From: Desulfosporosinus sp. UBA5188
Lineage (GTDB): Bacteria > Bacillota > Desulfitobacteriia > Desulfitobacteriales > Desulfitobacteriaceae
Direction of reading: 5' to 3'
Assembly (NCBI GenBank): GCA_002413075.1
Contig: DHWG01000153.1
Location: 1 to 22,084, forward strand
Length of the DNA: 22,084 nt
The notes under the pieces were generated by a model. That model was not told the origin of the DNA, did not search any database, and saw only the letters and a list, made by a program, of their open reading frames with translations. Positions 1 to 8,284 of the stretch are shown piece after piece. The position numbers and the translations under genes were made by a program. The number at the start of each line of letters is the position of its first letter. Position 1 is the first letter of the stretch.

Positions 1-1218
1 TTCCACACCCATCGCTTTAAGGGACACCGGTAAGATATCTCTGGCTTCTTCGGCTCGAGCCAGTAATACTTTCTGTCCAGCCACAACACGGCCCGTCAGG
101 CCTTCAACGATCTTCTCCGCCCGGAACTCATCCGGTACAAAGGCCGTACGCAGACCTCTTTGTTCCAGCGCCGCTTTTGTGGCAGGACCTATGGCAACGA
201 TTTCTAGACCGACAAGATCGCGCACATCGCGCTTTTGATTCTTGAGCTCAGCAAAAAAGCCTTCAACACCATTAACACTGGTGAAAATGAGCCATTGAAA
301 CTCTTTTAATTGATTAATGGCTTTAATTAAATAAGATTTATCTGAGGCAGGTGCAATTTCAATGGTTGGGAATTCCCAAGCCTCTCCGCCCAACGCTTCG
401 ATAGCCTGCGACAATTCACTCGCTTGATGGCGTGCGCGGGTCACAATAATACGCTTTCCAAACAATGGTTTCTTTTCAAACCACTGGAGTTTTTTCCGCA
501 TAGAGACGACGTCACCCACAATAATGATCGATGGATTCGAGAATTTCTGCTTCTGAACCTCGGCGGCAATCGTATCGAGTTGCCCCACGAGCGTACGTTG
601 TTCTGGCCTTGTGCCCCATTGAATAATTGCGACTGGGGTCTTGGGCTTTTTACCATTTTCCATCAGTTTTTTAGAGATCATGGGAAGGTTCGCCATGCCC
701 ATGAGGAAGACCAACGTCCCGTGCGATTGCGCGAGATGGTCCCAATGAATGGTTGTTTCATTTTTGGTGGGATCTTCATGCCCCGTGATCACCGCAAACG
801 AAGTGGTGATATCTCGATGTGTTACCGGGATACCCGCGTAAGCAGGCACAGCGATTGCAGAGGTGATACCTGGCACGACTTCAAATTGAATACCTGCGTC
901 GAGTAACGCCTCTGCTTCCTCGCCTCCTCGGCCAAAAACAAAAGGATCTCCCCCTTTGAGCCGGGTCACAATTTTTCCTTCTAGCCCTTTATCCACAAGA
1001 ACTTGGTTAATTTCTTCTTGTTTCAGGGTGTGGCGGTCCGGTGATTTCCCGCAATAAATGAGCTCACAATCAGGGCGTGCTAACGATAAGAGGCGCCGTG
1101 AAGCTAATCGATCATAAACTAAGACATCTGCCTTAGCAATACATTCTGACCCTTTAATGGTGATCAACTTTGGGTCTCCTGGACCAGCACCGACTAAATA
1201 TACATATCCCTTATTCAA
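1..1218 (-). CDS. cobA/hemD: Uroporphyrinogen-III C-methyltransferase / uroporphyrinogen-III synthase fusion (CobA-HemD), 3' end outside window
   Basis: Two-domain tetrapyrrole enzyme of which 406 residues are visible. Residues 1-245 are a SAM-dependent uroporphyrinogen-III methyltransferase, with the glycine-rich motif VGAGPGDPKLIT near residue 9, GGDPFVFGRGGEE near residue 89 and PGITSA near residue 116. From about residue 255 a HemD domain begins (GKRIIVTRARHQ), which cyclises hydroxymethylbilane to uroporphyrinogen III. The fusion makes uro'gen III and diverts part of it to precorrin-2. The start is a TTG at 1216-1218: AGGAGTG lies 6-7 bases upstream and the reading matches the conserved N-terminus of the family. 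Such fusions are usually near 500 residues, so about 100 are probably missing at the window edge. It is the last visible gene of the heme block but is separated from hemC by an unusual repeat-rich gap. Confidence 0.95.
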   Translation of the reverse strand, partial: MNKGYVYLVGAGPGDPKLITIKGSECIAKADVLVYDRLASRRLLSLARPDCELIYCGKSPDRHTLKQEEINQVLVDKGLEGKIVTRLKGGDPFVFGRGGEEAEALLDAGIQFEVVPGITSAIAVPAYAGIPVTHRDITTSFAVITGHEDPTKNETTIHWDHLAQSHGTLVFLMGMANLPMISKKLMENGKKPKTPVAIIQWGTRPEQRTLVGQLDTIAAEVQKQKFSNPSIIIVGDVVSMRKKLQWFEKKPLFGKRIIVTRARHQASELSQAIEALGGEAWEFPTIEIAPASDKSYLIKAINQLKEFQWLIFTSVNGVEGFFAELKNQKRDVRDLVGLEIVAIGPATKAALEQRGLRTAFVPDEFRAEKIVEGLTGRVVAGQKVLLARAEEARDILPVSLKAMGVE

Positions 1219-1267
1219 AATGAACACTCCTATCATAGTGACTCGCGTGACACGTCCTAGCGAGGGT

Positions 1268-1323
1268 TCCGCGAGACACTTGTTCTGCCATGGAGAGGTC
1301 CGCGAGACACTTGTTCGGCCATG
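1268..1323. repeat. Two direct copies of a 25-base repeat, 31-base period
   Basis: The 25-base unit beginning tccgcgagacacttgttc occurs at 1268-1292 and 1299-1323 with a single mismatch and a six-base spacer. It lies just upstream of the cobA/hemD start in otherwise non-coding DNA. Function unknown. Confidence 0.85.
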
Positions 1324-1327
1324 CGAT

Positions 1328-1473
1328 TGTCGTGCCAAACTAGGGCTTTAACCCGTGATGCGAGAGAGCAGGGTTCCCGGCCAATTCGACATCCTTGTCT
1401 CAAGGCCGGCGGGGAACGTCGTGTTCCCCGCCCTGCCGATGAAAGCGGGTTAGAGCCGAGTTTGGCTACGACA
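1328..1473. repeat. Imperfect inverted repeat of about 28 bases enclosing a strong hairpin
   Basis: The left arm 1328-1355 (tgtcgtgccaaact...aacccg) pairs imperfectly with the right arm 1446-1473 (cgggttagagcc...tacgaca). Inside lies a perfect 10-bp GC-rich stem, ggcggggaac (1408-1417) with gttccccgcc (1423-1432), loop gtcgt. No U-run follows on either strand, so it does not look like a plain terminator. It is probably a structured or mobile intergenic repeat. Confidence 0.75.
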
Positions 1474-1770
1474 CCGCAAAGGCCTCTCGCCGTGTGATCG
1501 CAGGTCCCTCTTGGCTTGGATGACGCGAGCCCGTTTTTATTCGGGCAAATCTTTCTGTTTCCCGCTCTACTTTATGCAAGTCGCTTAACGCTGGGTTTGG
1601 CTACGACGATCGCAAAGGCTTCTCGACGTGTGATCGCAGGCCCTCTTGGCTTGGATGACGCAAGCCTGTATTCGGGCAATTCTTTCTGTTTCCCGCTCTA
1701 CTTTATGCAAGTGGCTTAAAGCCGGGTTTGGCTACGACGACCGCAAATGTGTCGTAGGTGTGATGCTATG
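1449..1770. repeat. Tandem repeat of about 131-135 bp, two full copies plus a partial third
   Basis: The landmark tttggctacgac starts at 1461, 1596 and 1727, giving periods of 135 and 131 bases. The first two units share nearly all of a block that includes gtgtgatcgcagg, ccctcttggcttggatgacgc and tttcccgctctactttatg. The third copy breaks down after about 45 bases. Each full unit carries a small hairpin (gcccg/cgggc at 1529-1546). In the second copy one pair is replaced by a possible G-U pair (gcctg/cgggc, near 1664-1676), so the stem may be kept. No credible ORF runs through the region. The landmark also occurs in inverted orientation at 1328-1345. Confidence 0.85.
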
Positions 1771-1803
1771 TATCCTGTCCACGTCGTCCTAGTTCTGAGC
1801 CAG

Positions 1804-2024
1804 GAACTTCGCGCTTACATAAGCGAAACTTCTTTGGGTGAGCAGCGTATCAAACTTGACTCAAGAGCGCTTTCATACGGCGGGGCGGTGTACAAGGACG
1901 TACACCGCCGGCAATCAGACACGGACGTCTGATTTGCCGGGCACCGCGCCCTCCCAAAAGCAAGCTCTTAAGTCTTAGTTTGATCTGCGAGAACAAGCAA
2001 GCGAGCGTTGTAAGTGCGAAGTTC
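1804..2024. repeat. Long imperfect palindrome (about 221 bp) with two nested hairpins
   Basis: The left part, starting gaacttcgcgcttaca at 1804 and running through atcaaact and caagagc to about 1880, is the imperfect reverse complement of the right part that ends taagtgcgaagttc at 2024. At the centre are two better stems. The first is ggcggtgtac (1884-1893) with gtacaccgcc (1900-1909), a perfect 10-bp stem. The second is ccggcaatcagac (1908-1920) with gtctgatttgccgg (1927-1940), with one bulge. With the upstream repeats it fills most of the 847-base gap between hemC and cobA/hemD. Candidates are a MITE-like or REP-like element or a structured RNA; the sequence alone does not decide. Confidence 0.75.
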
Positions 2025-2065
2025 CCCACGGCAGTATGATGCAGGTGAACGTAATGCCGAGTTTC

Positions 2066-2998
2066 TTACCGTATCTCAGCTAATATCTCCGTAGCCCCAA
2101 GCTCAACGAGCCTATTAGCAACTTCCAGGCCGACCGCCTCAGGATCACTGCCTGTGGCCTCCGCTTTAATCAAGCGTACCCCATCTAAGCTTGCGACCAT
2201 GCCTCGAAGCGTAATCTGTCCGTTGTCCACTTGGGCTAAGGCACCAATGGGGACTTGGCAGCCACCTTCAAGTTTACGCATTAAAGCGCGTTCAGCTCGC
2301 ACTGCTTGTTCTGTCTCGCCATGATTAAGTAGTGATAATAACTCCACAATATCAGAACGTTTCTCAACAATTTCTATGGCAATTGACCCCTGCCCCACTG
2401 CCGGAAGCATCAAACTGTCTGACAGGATTTCAGTGATTCGTTCTTCCCACCCTAGACGTTTCACGCCAGCAGCAGCAAGAACGATCCCGTCCATATTGGA
2501 CTCAGTTAACTTTCTCCAACGCGTTTGGAGATTTCCCCGTAAATCCTCAAACTCAAAATCTGGGCGATAGTTCTTGAGTTGTGATTTTCGGCGCAGACTA
2601 CTTGTGCCAATAATCGCCCCTAAAGGCAACTTTTCAAGAGGAATTCCGTTTTTGCTGAGAAAAACATCTCTCGGTTCCTCCCTTTCACAAAAGGTACTGA
2701 TCGTCAATCCTTCGGGTAACAAGGTCGGCATATCCTTGAGACTATGCACTGCCATATCAAGTTCGCCCGACAAAAGTCCCAGTTCTAATTCTTTTGTAAA
2801 CAACCCTTTGTCCCCTATTTTGGAGAGAGGAACATCTAATATTTTATCACCTTTGGTTTTCATTGGGACGAGCTCAAATTGGAGTTGTGGATAAAAACCA
2901 CTTAATTGACTTTTTACCCACTCGGCTTGCCACATTGCTAAAAGGCTGTCCCGAGTCCCAATACGTATATTTTTGTGCAACTGTTTTTTACCTCCCAT
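2066..2998 (-). CDS. hemC: Porphobilinogen deaminase (hydroxymethylbilane synthase)
   Basis: Cytoplasmic enzyme that joins four porphobilinogens into hydroxymethylbilane, the substrate of the HemD domain encoded downstream. Family signatures: [17 protein letters not shown] (residues 11-27), HSLKDMPT (85-92, with catalytic Asp89), [10 protein letters not shown] (131-140), and GGCQVPIGA, whose Cys247 is the expected attachment point of the dipyrromethane cofactor. At 310 residues it has the normal family length. The ATG at 2998 overlaps the hemA end by 11 bases and has no clear ribosome site. A GGGAGG lies just inside this start (2996-2991), about 10 bases before an in-frame TTG at 2980-2978. 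The true start may therefore be that TTG, giving 304 residues. Confidence 0.95.
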   Translation of the reverse strand: MGGKKQLHKNIRIGTRDSLLAMWQAEWVKSQLSGFYPQLQFELVPMKTKGDKILDVPLSKIGDKGLFTKELELGLLSGELDMAVHSLKDMPTLLPEGLTISTFCEREEPRDVFLSKNGIPLEKLPLGAIIGTSSLRRKSQLKNYRPDFEFEDLRGNLQTRWRKLTESNMDGIVLAAAGVKRLGWEERITEILSDSLMLPAVGQGSIAIEIVEKRSDIVELLSLLNHGETEQAVRAERALMRKLEGGCQVPIGALAQVDNGQITLRGMVASLDGVRLIKAEATGSDPEAVGLEVANRLVELGATEILAEIR

Positions 2999-4319
2999 GA
3001 CTCACTTGCCCCGAATTCTGCTTTGCCATTAAACTGGGCCGTTCAGAGACTGAACTAACCTCTAAATCAAAAAGGTTTTGTAAAATTTCAGTATAGAGAT
3101 GACCTTGGCTTGTCGTGGCATATTCCTTAAGATTCGTAATTGGCACATACAACAGCTGGTTGACGATGGAGCTGGCCATAGAACGAATAATCTTTTCCTG
3201 TTTTGGGGTTAATCCACCCAGATGTTCGAGAGCTCGCTCAACTTGACTCTCTTTAACGATTTGGCCCTTTTGCTGTAACGCTAGAATTGTTGGTACAACA
3301 AACAAGGAATTATGCCATTTAACGAACGTTAGCATTTCTTCTTCGATAATCTTTTCCGCGTTGACTGCTGCTATTTCTCGTTCATGATGATGACGGTCAA
3401 CGACCCCATGCAAATCATCAATGTCAAAGAGTGTTATAAACGGTAACTTACCGACATCAGGATGAATGTCACGGGGAACTGCAATATCGATGAGCAGCAT
3501 TGGGCGTTCCTTACGGGTCTTCATGATCTCCTTCATACGTTCCGGCACCAGCATAAAGTGCGTCGAAGCCGTTGCGGAAATAACAATATCCACTTCCTCA
3601 AGGTACTGATCCATATCATCAAATCGCACCGCTCGACCCGAGCATTCTTCTGCTAAGATTACGGCTTTTTCATAGGATCTATTGGAAACTAATACGGTAT
3701 TAGCCCCCGCTGCAACTAAGTGTTTGGCCGTGAGGGTGCTCATCTCTCCGGCACCCAAAATTAAAATCCCTTTGCCTTCAAGTTCTCCAAAGTGTTGTTT
3801 GGCAAGTTCTACCGCTGTATAACTGATGGACACCGGGTGCTGATCAATCAACGTGTCCGTTCGTACTCGTTTACCCACCGCCAAGGCATTCTGGAACAGT
3901 ACATTGATGGCTTTGTTCGTGACCTCTGCCTCACTGGCCTGCTGATAGGCATTACCAACTTGTCCCAGGATTTGAGTCTCTCCTCTTACCATTGAATCCA
4001 AACCAGAAACGACCCTAAACAAGTGACGCACGGCGTCATATAAATTGTGGGCATATAAGTATTGTTCCAAGACGTTCTCATCGATTCCATGGTTACTGGC
4101 TAAAAACTTCTTAATGGAACGAGTTCCCACTTCCACATCGGTTGTTGCTGCATAGATCTCAGTCCGATTACAGGTACTGAGAATCACAACCCCTTCAACT
4201 CCGGGATAACTTTTGAGCTTTCTTAAGGCTTCCTGCATTTGGGAGGGATGATAGCTCATTTTTTCGCGTATTTCAACTGGCGCGGTCCGATGATTTAATC
4301 CAATAGCGACTGGAAACAC
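2988..4319 (-). CDS. hemA: Glutamyl-tRNA reductase
   Basis: First committed enzyme of the C5 heme pathway: it reduces glutamyl-tRNA with NADPH to glutamate-1-semialdehyde. The N-terminus is typical ([15 protein letters not shown], residues 6-20). The catalytic cysteine is Cys50 in [12 protein letters not shown]. The NADPH-binding fold is marked by ILILGAGEM (185-193). The C-terminal helical dimerisation domain is present, and 443 residues is normal length. The start is GTG at 4317-4319, with GGAAGGTG about 10 bases upstream. It overlaps the end of the siroheme dehydrogenase gene by 25 bases and the hemC ATG by 11, which indicates translational coupling in one operon. Confidence 0.97.
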   Translation of the reverse strand: MFPVAIGLNHRTAPVEIREKMSYHPSQMQEALRKLKSYPGVEGVVILSTCNRTEIYAATTDVEVGTRSIKKFLASNHGIDENVLEQYLYAHNLYDAVRHLFRVVSGLDSMVRGETQILGQVGNAYQQASEAEVTNKAINVLFQNALAVGKRVRTDTLIDQHPVSISYTAVELAKQHFGELEGKGILILGAGEMSTLTAKHLVAAGANTVLVSNRSYEKAVILAEECSGRAVRFDDMDQYLEEVDIVISATASTHFMLVPERMKEIMKTRKERPMLLIDIAVPRDIHPDVGKLPFITLFDIDDLHGVVDRHHHEREIAAVNAEKIIEEEMLTFVKWHNSLFVVPTILALQQKGQIVKESQVERALEHLGGLTPKQEKIIRSMASSIVNQLLYVPITNLKEYATTSQGHLYTEILQNLFDLEVSSVSERPSLMAKQNSGQVSHGR

Positions 4320-4933
4320 TTTTCAACCACACCTTCCGCTTCGGTTAATCGTTGGGCTTTGATGAGTCTCCTCACTTCGCCGTCCGTGGCCCGTTGCCAA
4401 AAGATACTTCGTTTTACGGACGGTAGGCTACTCTTGGCAAGGCTTCGCCAAGTTTTAAGTAGCGTAAGATACTCAGCCATCTCCTGGCCATAAATTGCTT
4501 GTAACTCTGAGCGGACTTGCCGCGCTACAATAGGGCTACTTCCTCCAGTCGAGACAGCAATTTTCAAATCTCCTCGTTCCATAATGGACGGAACAATAAA
4601 GCTACATTTTTCCGGATCATCCACGACATTGACGGGACGATGATGAGCCTTCGCATCCTGAGCGACTTGACCATTAACGGCCTCTTTGTCCGTGCATGAA
4701 AACACGAGAATTGCCTCGTTAATATCCTCTGTAGAATAGTCTTTTTCTAACCAAAAACACGTTTTGTTGTCTATCAATTCTTTAAGTTCAGGAACGAGCT
4801 GTGGTGAGACAATATGAACCAAAGCTCCATGTTGCAAGAGGGTTTGCACTTTGCGTAAAGCAACGGTTCCCCCTCCGACGACCAAAACTGGCTGGGCCAA
4901 TATATCAATAAAGATGGGATAATACTGCGACAT
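4295..4933 (-). CDS. Precorrin-2 dehydrogenase (siroheme synthase N-terminal family)
   Basis: Converts precorrin-2 to sirohydrochlorin with NAD+, and may also insert iron as Met8p/CysG do. Visible motifs are the NAD-binding VLVVGGGTVALRK (residues 16-28), the conserved VNVVDDPEKCSFIVPSI block (101-117) with the likely catalytic aspartates 105-106, and STGGSSPIVARQVR (128-141). At 212 residues it is the short stand-alone form without a CobA domain, which fits CobA being supplied by the fusion downstream. It could feed siroheme to sulfite reductase or the alternative siroheme-dependent heme route. AGAAGGTGA lies about 10 bases before the ATG. Confidence 0.93.
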   Translation of the reverse strand: MSQYYPIFIDILAQPVLVVGGGTVALRKVQTLLQHGALVHIVSPQLVPELKELIDNKTCFWLEKDYSTEDINEAILVFSCTDKEAVNGQVAQDAKAHHRPVNVVDDPEKCSFIVPSIMERGDLKIAVSTGGSSPIVARQVRSELQAIYGQEMAEYLTLLKTWRSLAKSSLPSVKRSIFWQRATDGEVRRLIKAQRLTEAEGVVEKCFQSLLD

Positions 4934-4962
4934 TGTCTTATTGTCACCTTCTTAAGCTTAAA

Positions 4963-5814
4963 TTACTGTGCATAAGAATGCAGGCCAGGTAAAAAGTAGT
5001 TGACCCCGAAGAAGGTAAACAAGACGGCTAGAAAACCAAACAATGCCAACCAAGCAGCCCTCTTTCCTTTCCAGCCGTACATCAACCGAGCGTGCAAATA
5101 ACCTGCATAAATAATCCAAGTAATCAAAGACCATGTTTCTTTAGGGTCCCATGACCAATAAGTGCCCCATGCATAATTTGCCCAAATTGCGCCTGTGATA
5201 ATACAAAGCGTTAAAAGTGGAAAAGCGAAGCCCACGACTTTATAGGACAGCTCATCGAGTTTTTCTAAGGCAGGGAATCGGGCAACCATGGCTTTTGGGC
5301 TCAATTTCTTCCCGTTTTCTGTTTTACTGTATTTAAGTAAATACATAATCCCTAGACCAAATGATACGGCGAAGGCACCGTAGGCAAACATGGCCGTTAG
5401 CACGTGAAATGTGAGCCATTGGCTTTTGAGGGCCGGAGGGACCGCTTGAGCTATTCGTTCATCTGGCCCCATCGACATAATAATAAACATCAAAAGAAAG
5501 AAAGGAATAGGCATAACAAAGGCTCCAAGTGACCTTAGCTTATAGCGAAACTCAGCAAACAGATAAACCGCTAGAATTCCTGCAACGAACGTTAGGAGGA
5601 ATTCATAGCCATTGGACAGTGGTGGATGTCCTGAAGTAATCATTCTAAGAATAATGGCACACGTGCTGGCAATCAAGGCGACGATCGTTACATAAGTTGC
5701 CAACTTTCCAACGATCTCTTTTCTTGAGCCTAACCAAATCATGTATAACAGCATGCATAATGTCGTTGCTATGACTAAGCTATAAAACGCAGCTACTTCG
5801 AGACTTGCTAACAT
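4963..5814 (-). CDS. ccsB: Cytochrome c biogenesis protein CcsB/ResC (CcsA family, heme handling)
   Basis: Polytopic membrane protein of System II cytochrome c maturation. With ResB it exports heme and attaches it to CxxCH motifs outside the membrane. It has about eight hydrophobic segments. The tryptophan-rich WWD-type motif lies around residues 211-229 (WGTYWSWDPKETWS). Candidate heme-ligand histidines are His137 (TFHVLTAMFAYG), His241 and His279, the last in the C-terminal FGVNYFLPGLHSYA typical of the family. At 283 residues it is normal length. It starts 15 bases after resB with AGGAGGG six bases upstream. Its placement directly after seven cytochrome genes suggests it serves them. Confidence 0.95.
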   Translation of the reverse strand: MLASLEVAAFYSLVIATTLCMLLYMIWLGSRKEIVGKLATYVTIVALIASTCAIILRMITSGHPPLSNGYEFLLTFVAGILAVYLFAEFRYKLRSLGAFVMPIPFFLLMFIIMSMGPDERIAQAVPPALKSQWLTFHVLTAMFAYGAFAVSFGLGIMYLLKYSKTENGKKLSPKAMVARFPALEKLDELSYKVVGFAFPLLTLCIITGAIWANYAWGTYWSWDPKETWSLITWIIYAGYLHARLMYGWKGKRAAWLALFGFLAVLFTFFGVNYFLPGLHSYAQ

Positions 5815-5829
5815 TTTGTACCCTCCTAG

Positions 5830-7143
5830 TTATCTTATCATTTTTGTGACTGAACTAACAAATTGCTCCAAGGCTTCGCGAGCACTATCTGGCATTTTAC
5901 CCGCTAAGGCACCGACCGTTAAAGTTCCTTGTTTTTCGTTCTCGGCTTGAACCATCCCCGAGATGACTAAGGGTTGCCAGTAAAAGGCTAATAATAAACC
6001 AATAAGTAACAGTCCACATCCTAACCAAATCACGGAGACACCTGGATCCTTCTTGACTTGTAACCCACTAAATCCTGCTAAACCATCAAAGGTTAAGCGA
6101 TACGCTCCCTGCACATCGATGGTTTCCCCTGTCTTCAGTTGTCCACTTTGAATGGGATTTGCTCCGGTGCCTTTGTAGACCTGAAAAAGAACACCTTGTT
6201 GCTGTGATGAACTTTTCGCAAGGTTTATTACGAGATAGAGATCCGTCCCCGGGGCCTGATAATAACTTTCTCCCTTATTTCGCAAGACAACAGGGCTTTT
6301 TTGGCCTTTAATTTCAGAGGTAAAAACAGCCCCATCGGCATAACTTGCTTGATAGAAGGAGACTCCGTTATACACAAGCGGATGGTTCACTGAAATCGTT
6401 TTCCGTGTCACTTCTTTTCCTTTTTCTAAAATGCTCATGTCCGTATACCAATTATCTCGTTCACCGTTTGGCAAAAGGCGATCCTCCGCGGAATTGATGC
6501 GGACACTAAACGTCTCTGAAACCGTCCCTTTAGAGACCTCAATAGATTGAATGGGAATGGTACTTCCGGCCCCTTCCATAAAGTATCCTTTAAAGCCTAA
6601 TAAGGATCCCAATAAGGCGCCAACCACTAATACCACAAAAGAAAGATGCGTGATCAATGAACCCCAGTTTCCTAAGCGACGTTTCGTGGCAATAAAACTC
6701 CAAGGCTCGGATTGGTCACTGAGCGTGAAACGAAATCCCTTTTGGATCATGACCTCCTGGACCGATTCCCGCAGTGCCACTAACTCGCCTTTAACCACCT
6801 GCCTATTTTTTTGCGGAACCTGAACCAGTTTTGACGGAGGTGTGAGCTTAAACGTTCTAAGATAAATGCTTTTTAATCGTTGTGTACTGCATACTATAAG
6901 ATTGATACATAATAGACCGAGCAATAATCGAAACCCAAGGGTACTATAAAGATGTGTGAGGCCCAGCGTTTTCCACAACCCACTCACGGCTTGAGCTTTT
7001 TCCGGATCCATGGCCTCCTGGGGAATCACCGTTCCTATGGCGGACACAAGCGCAATGATTCCCAGCAGAGCCAGCCCTAACTTCATTGAACTAAAGGTTT
7101 TCCAAACACGCTCACTTAAACTGTTAGAATTTTCCTCCATCAA
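5830..7143 (-). CDS. resB: Cytochrome c biogenesis protein ResB (Ccs1)
   Basis: Partner of CcsB in the System II heme lyase. The 437 residues carry hydrophobic segments near 17-40, 68-90 and 158-180, then a large extracytoplasmic domain (about 185-370) containing NHPLVYNGVSFYQASYADG, and a last membrane helix VIWLGCGLLLIGLLLAFYW near residue 375. This is the standard ResB plan. The start is the first ATG of an ATG-ATG pair, with AGGAGGG about eight bases upstream. The 97-base gap to the NrfD gene shows no clear terminator, so read-through from the cytochrome genes is possible. Confidence 0.95.
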   Translation of the reverse strand: MMEENSNSLSERVWKTFSSMKLGLALLGIIALVSAIGTVIPQEAMDPEKAQAVSGLWKTLGLTHLYSTLGFRLLLGLLCINLIVCSTQRLKSIYLRTFKLTPPSKLVQVPQKNRQVVKGELVALRESVQEVMIQKGFRFTLSDQSEPWSFIATKRRLGNWGSLITHLSFVVLVVGALLGSLLGFKGYFMEGAGSTIPIQSIEVSKGTVSETFSVRINSAEDRLLPNGERDNWYTDMSILEKGKEVTRKTISVNHPLVYNGVSFYQASYADGAVFTSEIKGQKSPVVLRNKGESYYQAPGTDLYLVINLAKSSSQQQGVLFQVYKGTGANPIQSGQLKTGETIDVQGAYRLTFDGLAGFSGLQVKKDPGVSVIWLGCGLLLIGLLLAFYWQPLVISGMVQAENEKQGTLTVGALAGKMPDSAREALEQFVSSVTKMIR

Positions 7144-7240
7144 GTTAACCCTCCTAGTATTCGACCTACCCCTTAATGTTCGAACTAGCTTATCCTAAAT
7201 ATGTGACTAGGACGATTGACAGGCCTTACAACATTGTACA

Positions 7241-8266
7241 CTACCCAAGCATGGAATTCCAAGTTGGAAGCGACGCAAATATGATAAGACAGCGCAACAA
7301 GAAACCTCCGAAGATAACGGCGCCATCTGATAGCAAGATTGCCTTCGAAGTCGCTCCATGAGGTTCACTCGAAACAGCGACATCTTCCTGAACATTTTCT
7401 TCAGGGACCTCCAGCATCGTAGCAACATTGGAATTCTCTATTTCTTGCGCACAGGGCACGTATTCACTCTGCTCAGTCATGACGTTTTTCATATTACTTC
7501 GCACTTGCTTCTTCTTACGAATGATCATCCTAGTGTATACAAATAGCGGCACGACTAACCCTAAGCCAATTAAACCGATCCAAAAAGGTAAGGCATAAGA
7601 CCCAAACAAAATTTTATTGGCCGAGAGTTGAGCAACGGGTCCCCTTCCCCCTGAAGAAGCCAGACCAAAGATCGCGACCAGAATAATAAGCTCCATGAGA
7701 AGTAAAAGCCAATGAGCCTCTAGAGCCCGTCCTTCCTTTAATTCTCCTTTTTCCGTAAAATGGGCTACGATTGAGATTGACGACAATCCGGTCGATAGTG
7801 CAGAGACTACAAACAGCACCGGAATCAACGGTATATTCCAAAAAGGAATCGCTTTTACAACATACAAGAGCATCCCTGTATACATACAGGTTGACAAGGC
7901 CAAGAACGCACCAGCATAATCTAAGATTTTAGGTGATTCTTTTTTTGTCCAAGCCAAATAGGCTCGAGCTAGGCCCACAAAGATAAAGGCCGACAAGATA
8001 TATATACCCCAAGTCATAACAGACCTATAGTTTGTAAACATCAGTATAATTAACCATGGTTTATGAAGCCCTTGTCCCAAATCAAAAATCAAAAGTCCCG
8101 CACCCATGGCAACAAGCGGTGAACCTATATAATAGCCTATTCTAGCCAAACTGCCCGCTTCGCCTAAGTACCCTTTCTCTGCCAGAAAGGAAAATAAATG
8201 GGCACTGGCTCCAAGGCCCCCCAGAAATAGATATATTGCAATTAGCCATCCCCAGTGTTGAACCAT
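7241..8266 (-). CDS. NrfD/PsrC-type integral membrane subunit (quinone-interacting)
   Basis: Polytopic protein of 341 residues in the NrfD/PsrC family. These exchange electrons between membrane quinone and a partner Fe-S protein on the outer face; that partner is encoded just upstream. About eight helices are seen between residues 5 and 247, including GWLIAIYLFLGGLGASAHLF and WHLxxxME-like EAHWLLLLMELIIL. After a basic RKKK stop at 250-253 comes a hydrophilic, acidic stretch of about 55 residues (255-309), then one more hydrophobic segment (310-332). That linker before the last helix is unusual. The start is ATG with GGAGGG nine bases upstream; the upstream Fe-S gene ends 18 bases before it. 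Confidence 0.88.
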   Translation of the reverse strand: MVQHWGWLIAIYLFLGGLGASAHLFSFLAEKGYLGEAGSLARIGYYIGSPLVAMGAGLLIFDLGQGLHKPWLIILMFTNYRSVMTWGIYILSAFIFVGLARAYLAWTKKESPKILDYAGAFLALSTCMYTGMLLYVVKAIPFWNIPLIPVLFVVSALSTGLSSISIVAHFTEKGELKEGRALEAHWLLLLMELIILVAIFGLASSGGRGPVAQLSANKILFGSYALPFWIGLIGLGLVVPLFVYTRMIIRKKKQVRSNMKNVMTEQSEYVPCAQEIENSNVATMLEVPEENVQEDVAVSSEPHGATSKAILLSDGAVIFGGFLLRCLIIFASLPTWNSMLG

Positions 8267-8284
8267 AGTTTTCTTCCCTCCTCA

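Noticed and set aside
424..906. Plus-strand open frame of 160 codons
   Set aside because: It lies antisense to the clearly conserved CobA domain of the minus-strand gene and has no recognisable motif.
1408..1432. GC-rich hairpin considered as a Rho-independent terminator for hemC
   Set aside because: No T-run follows on the minus strand, and it lies about 630 bases after the hemC stop inside a repeat array.
1268..1770. Repeats considered as a CRISPR array
   Set aside because: Units are of different lengths, the spacers between the 25-base copies are only six bases, and the longer units are contiguous; no cas genes are present.
1516..1932. Short plus-strand open frames in the hem operon gap
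   Set aside because: They run through tandem repeats and the palindrome and have no motif or good ribosome site; the repeat structure explains the open frames.
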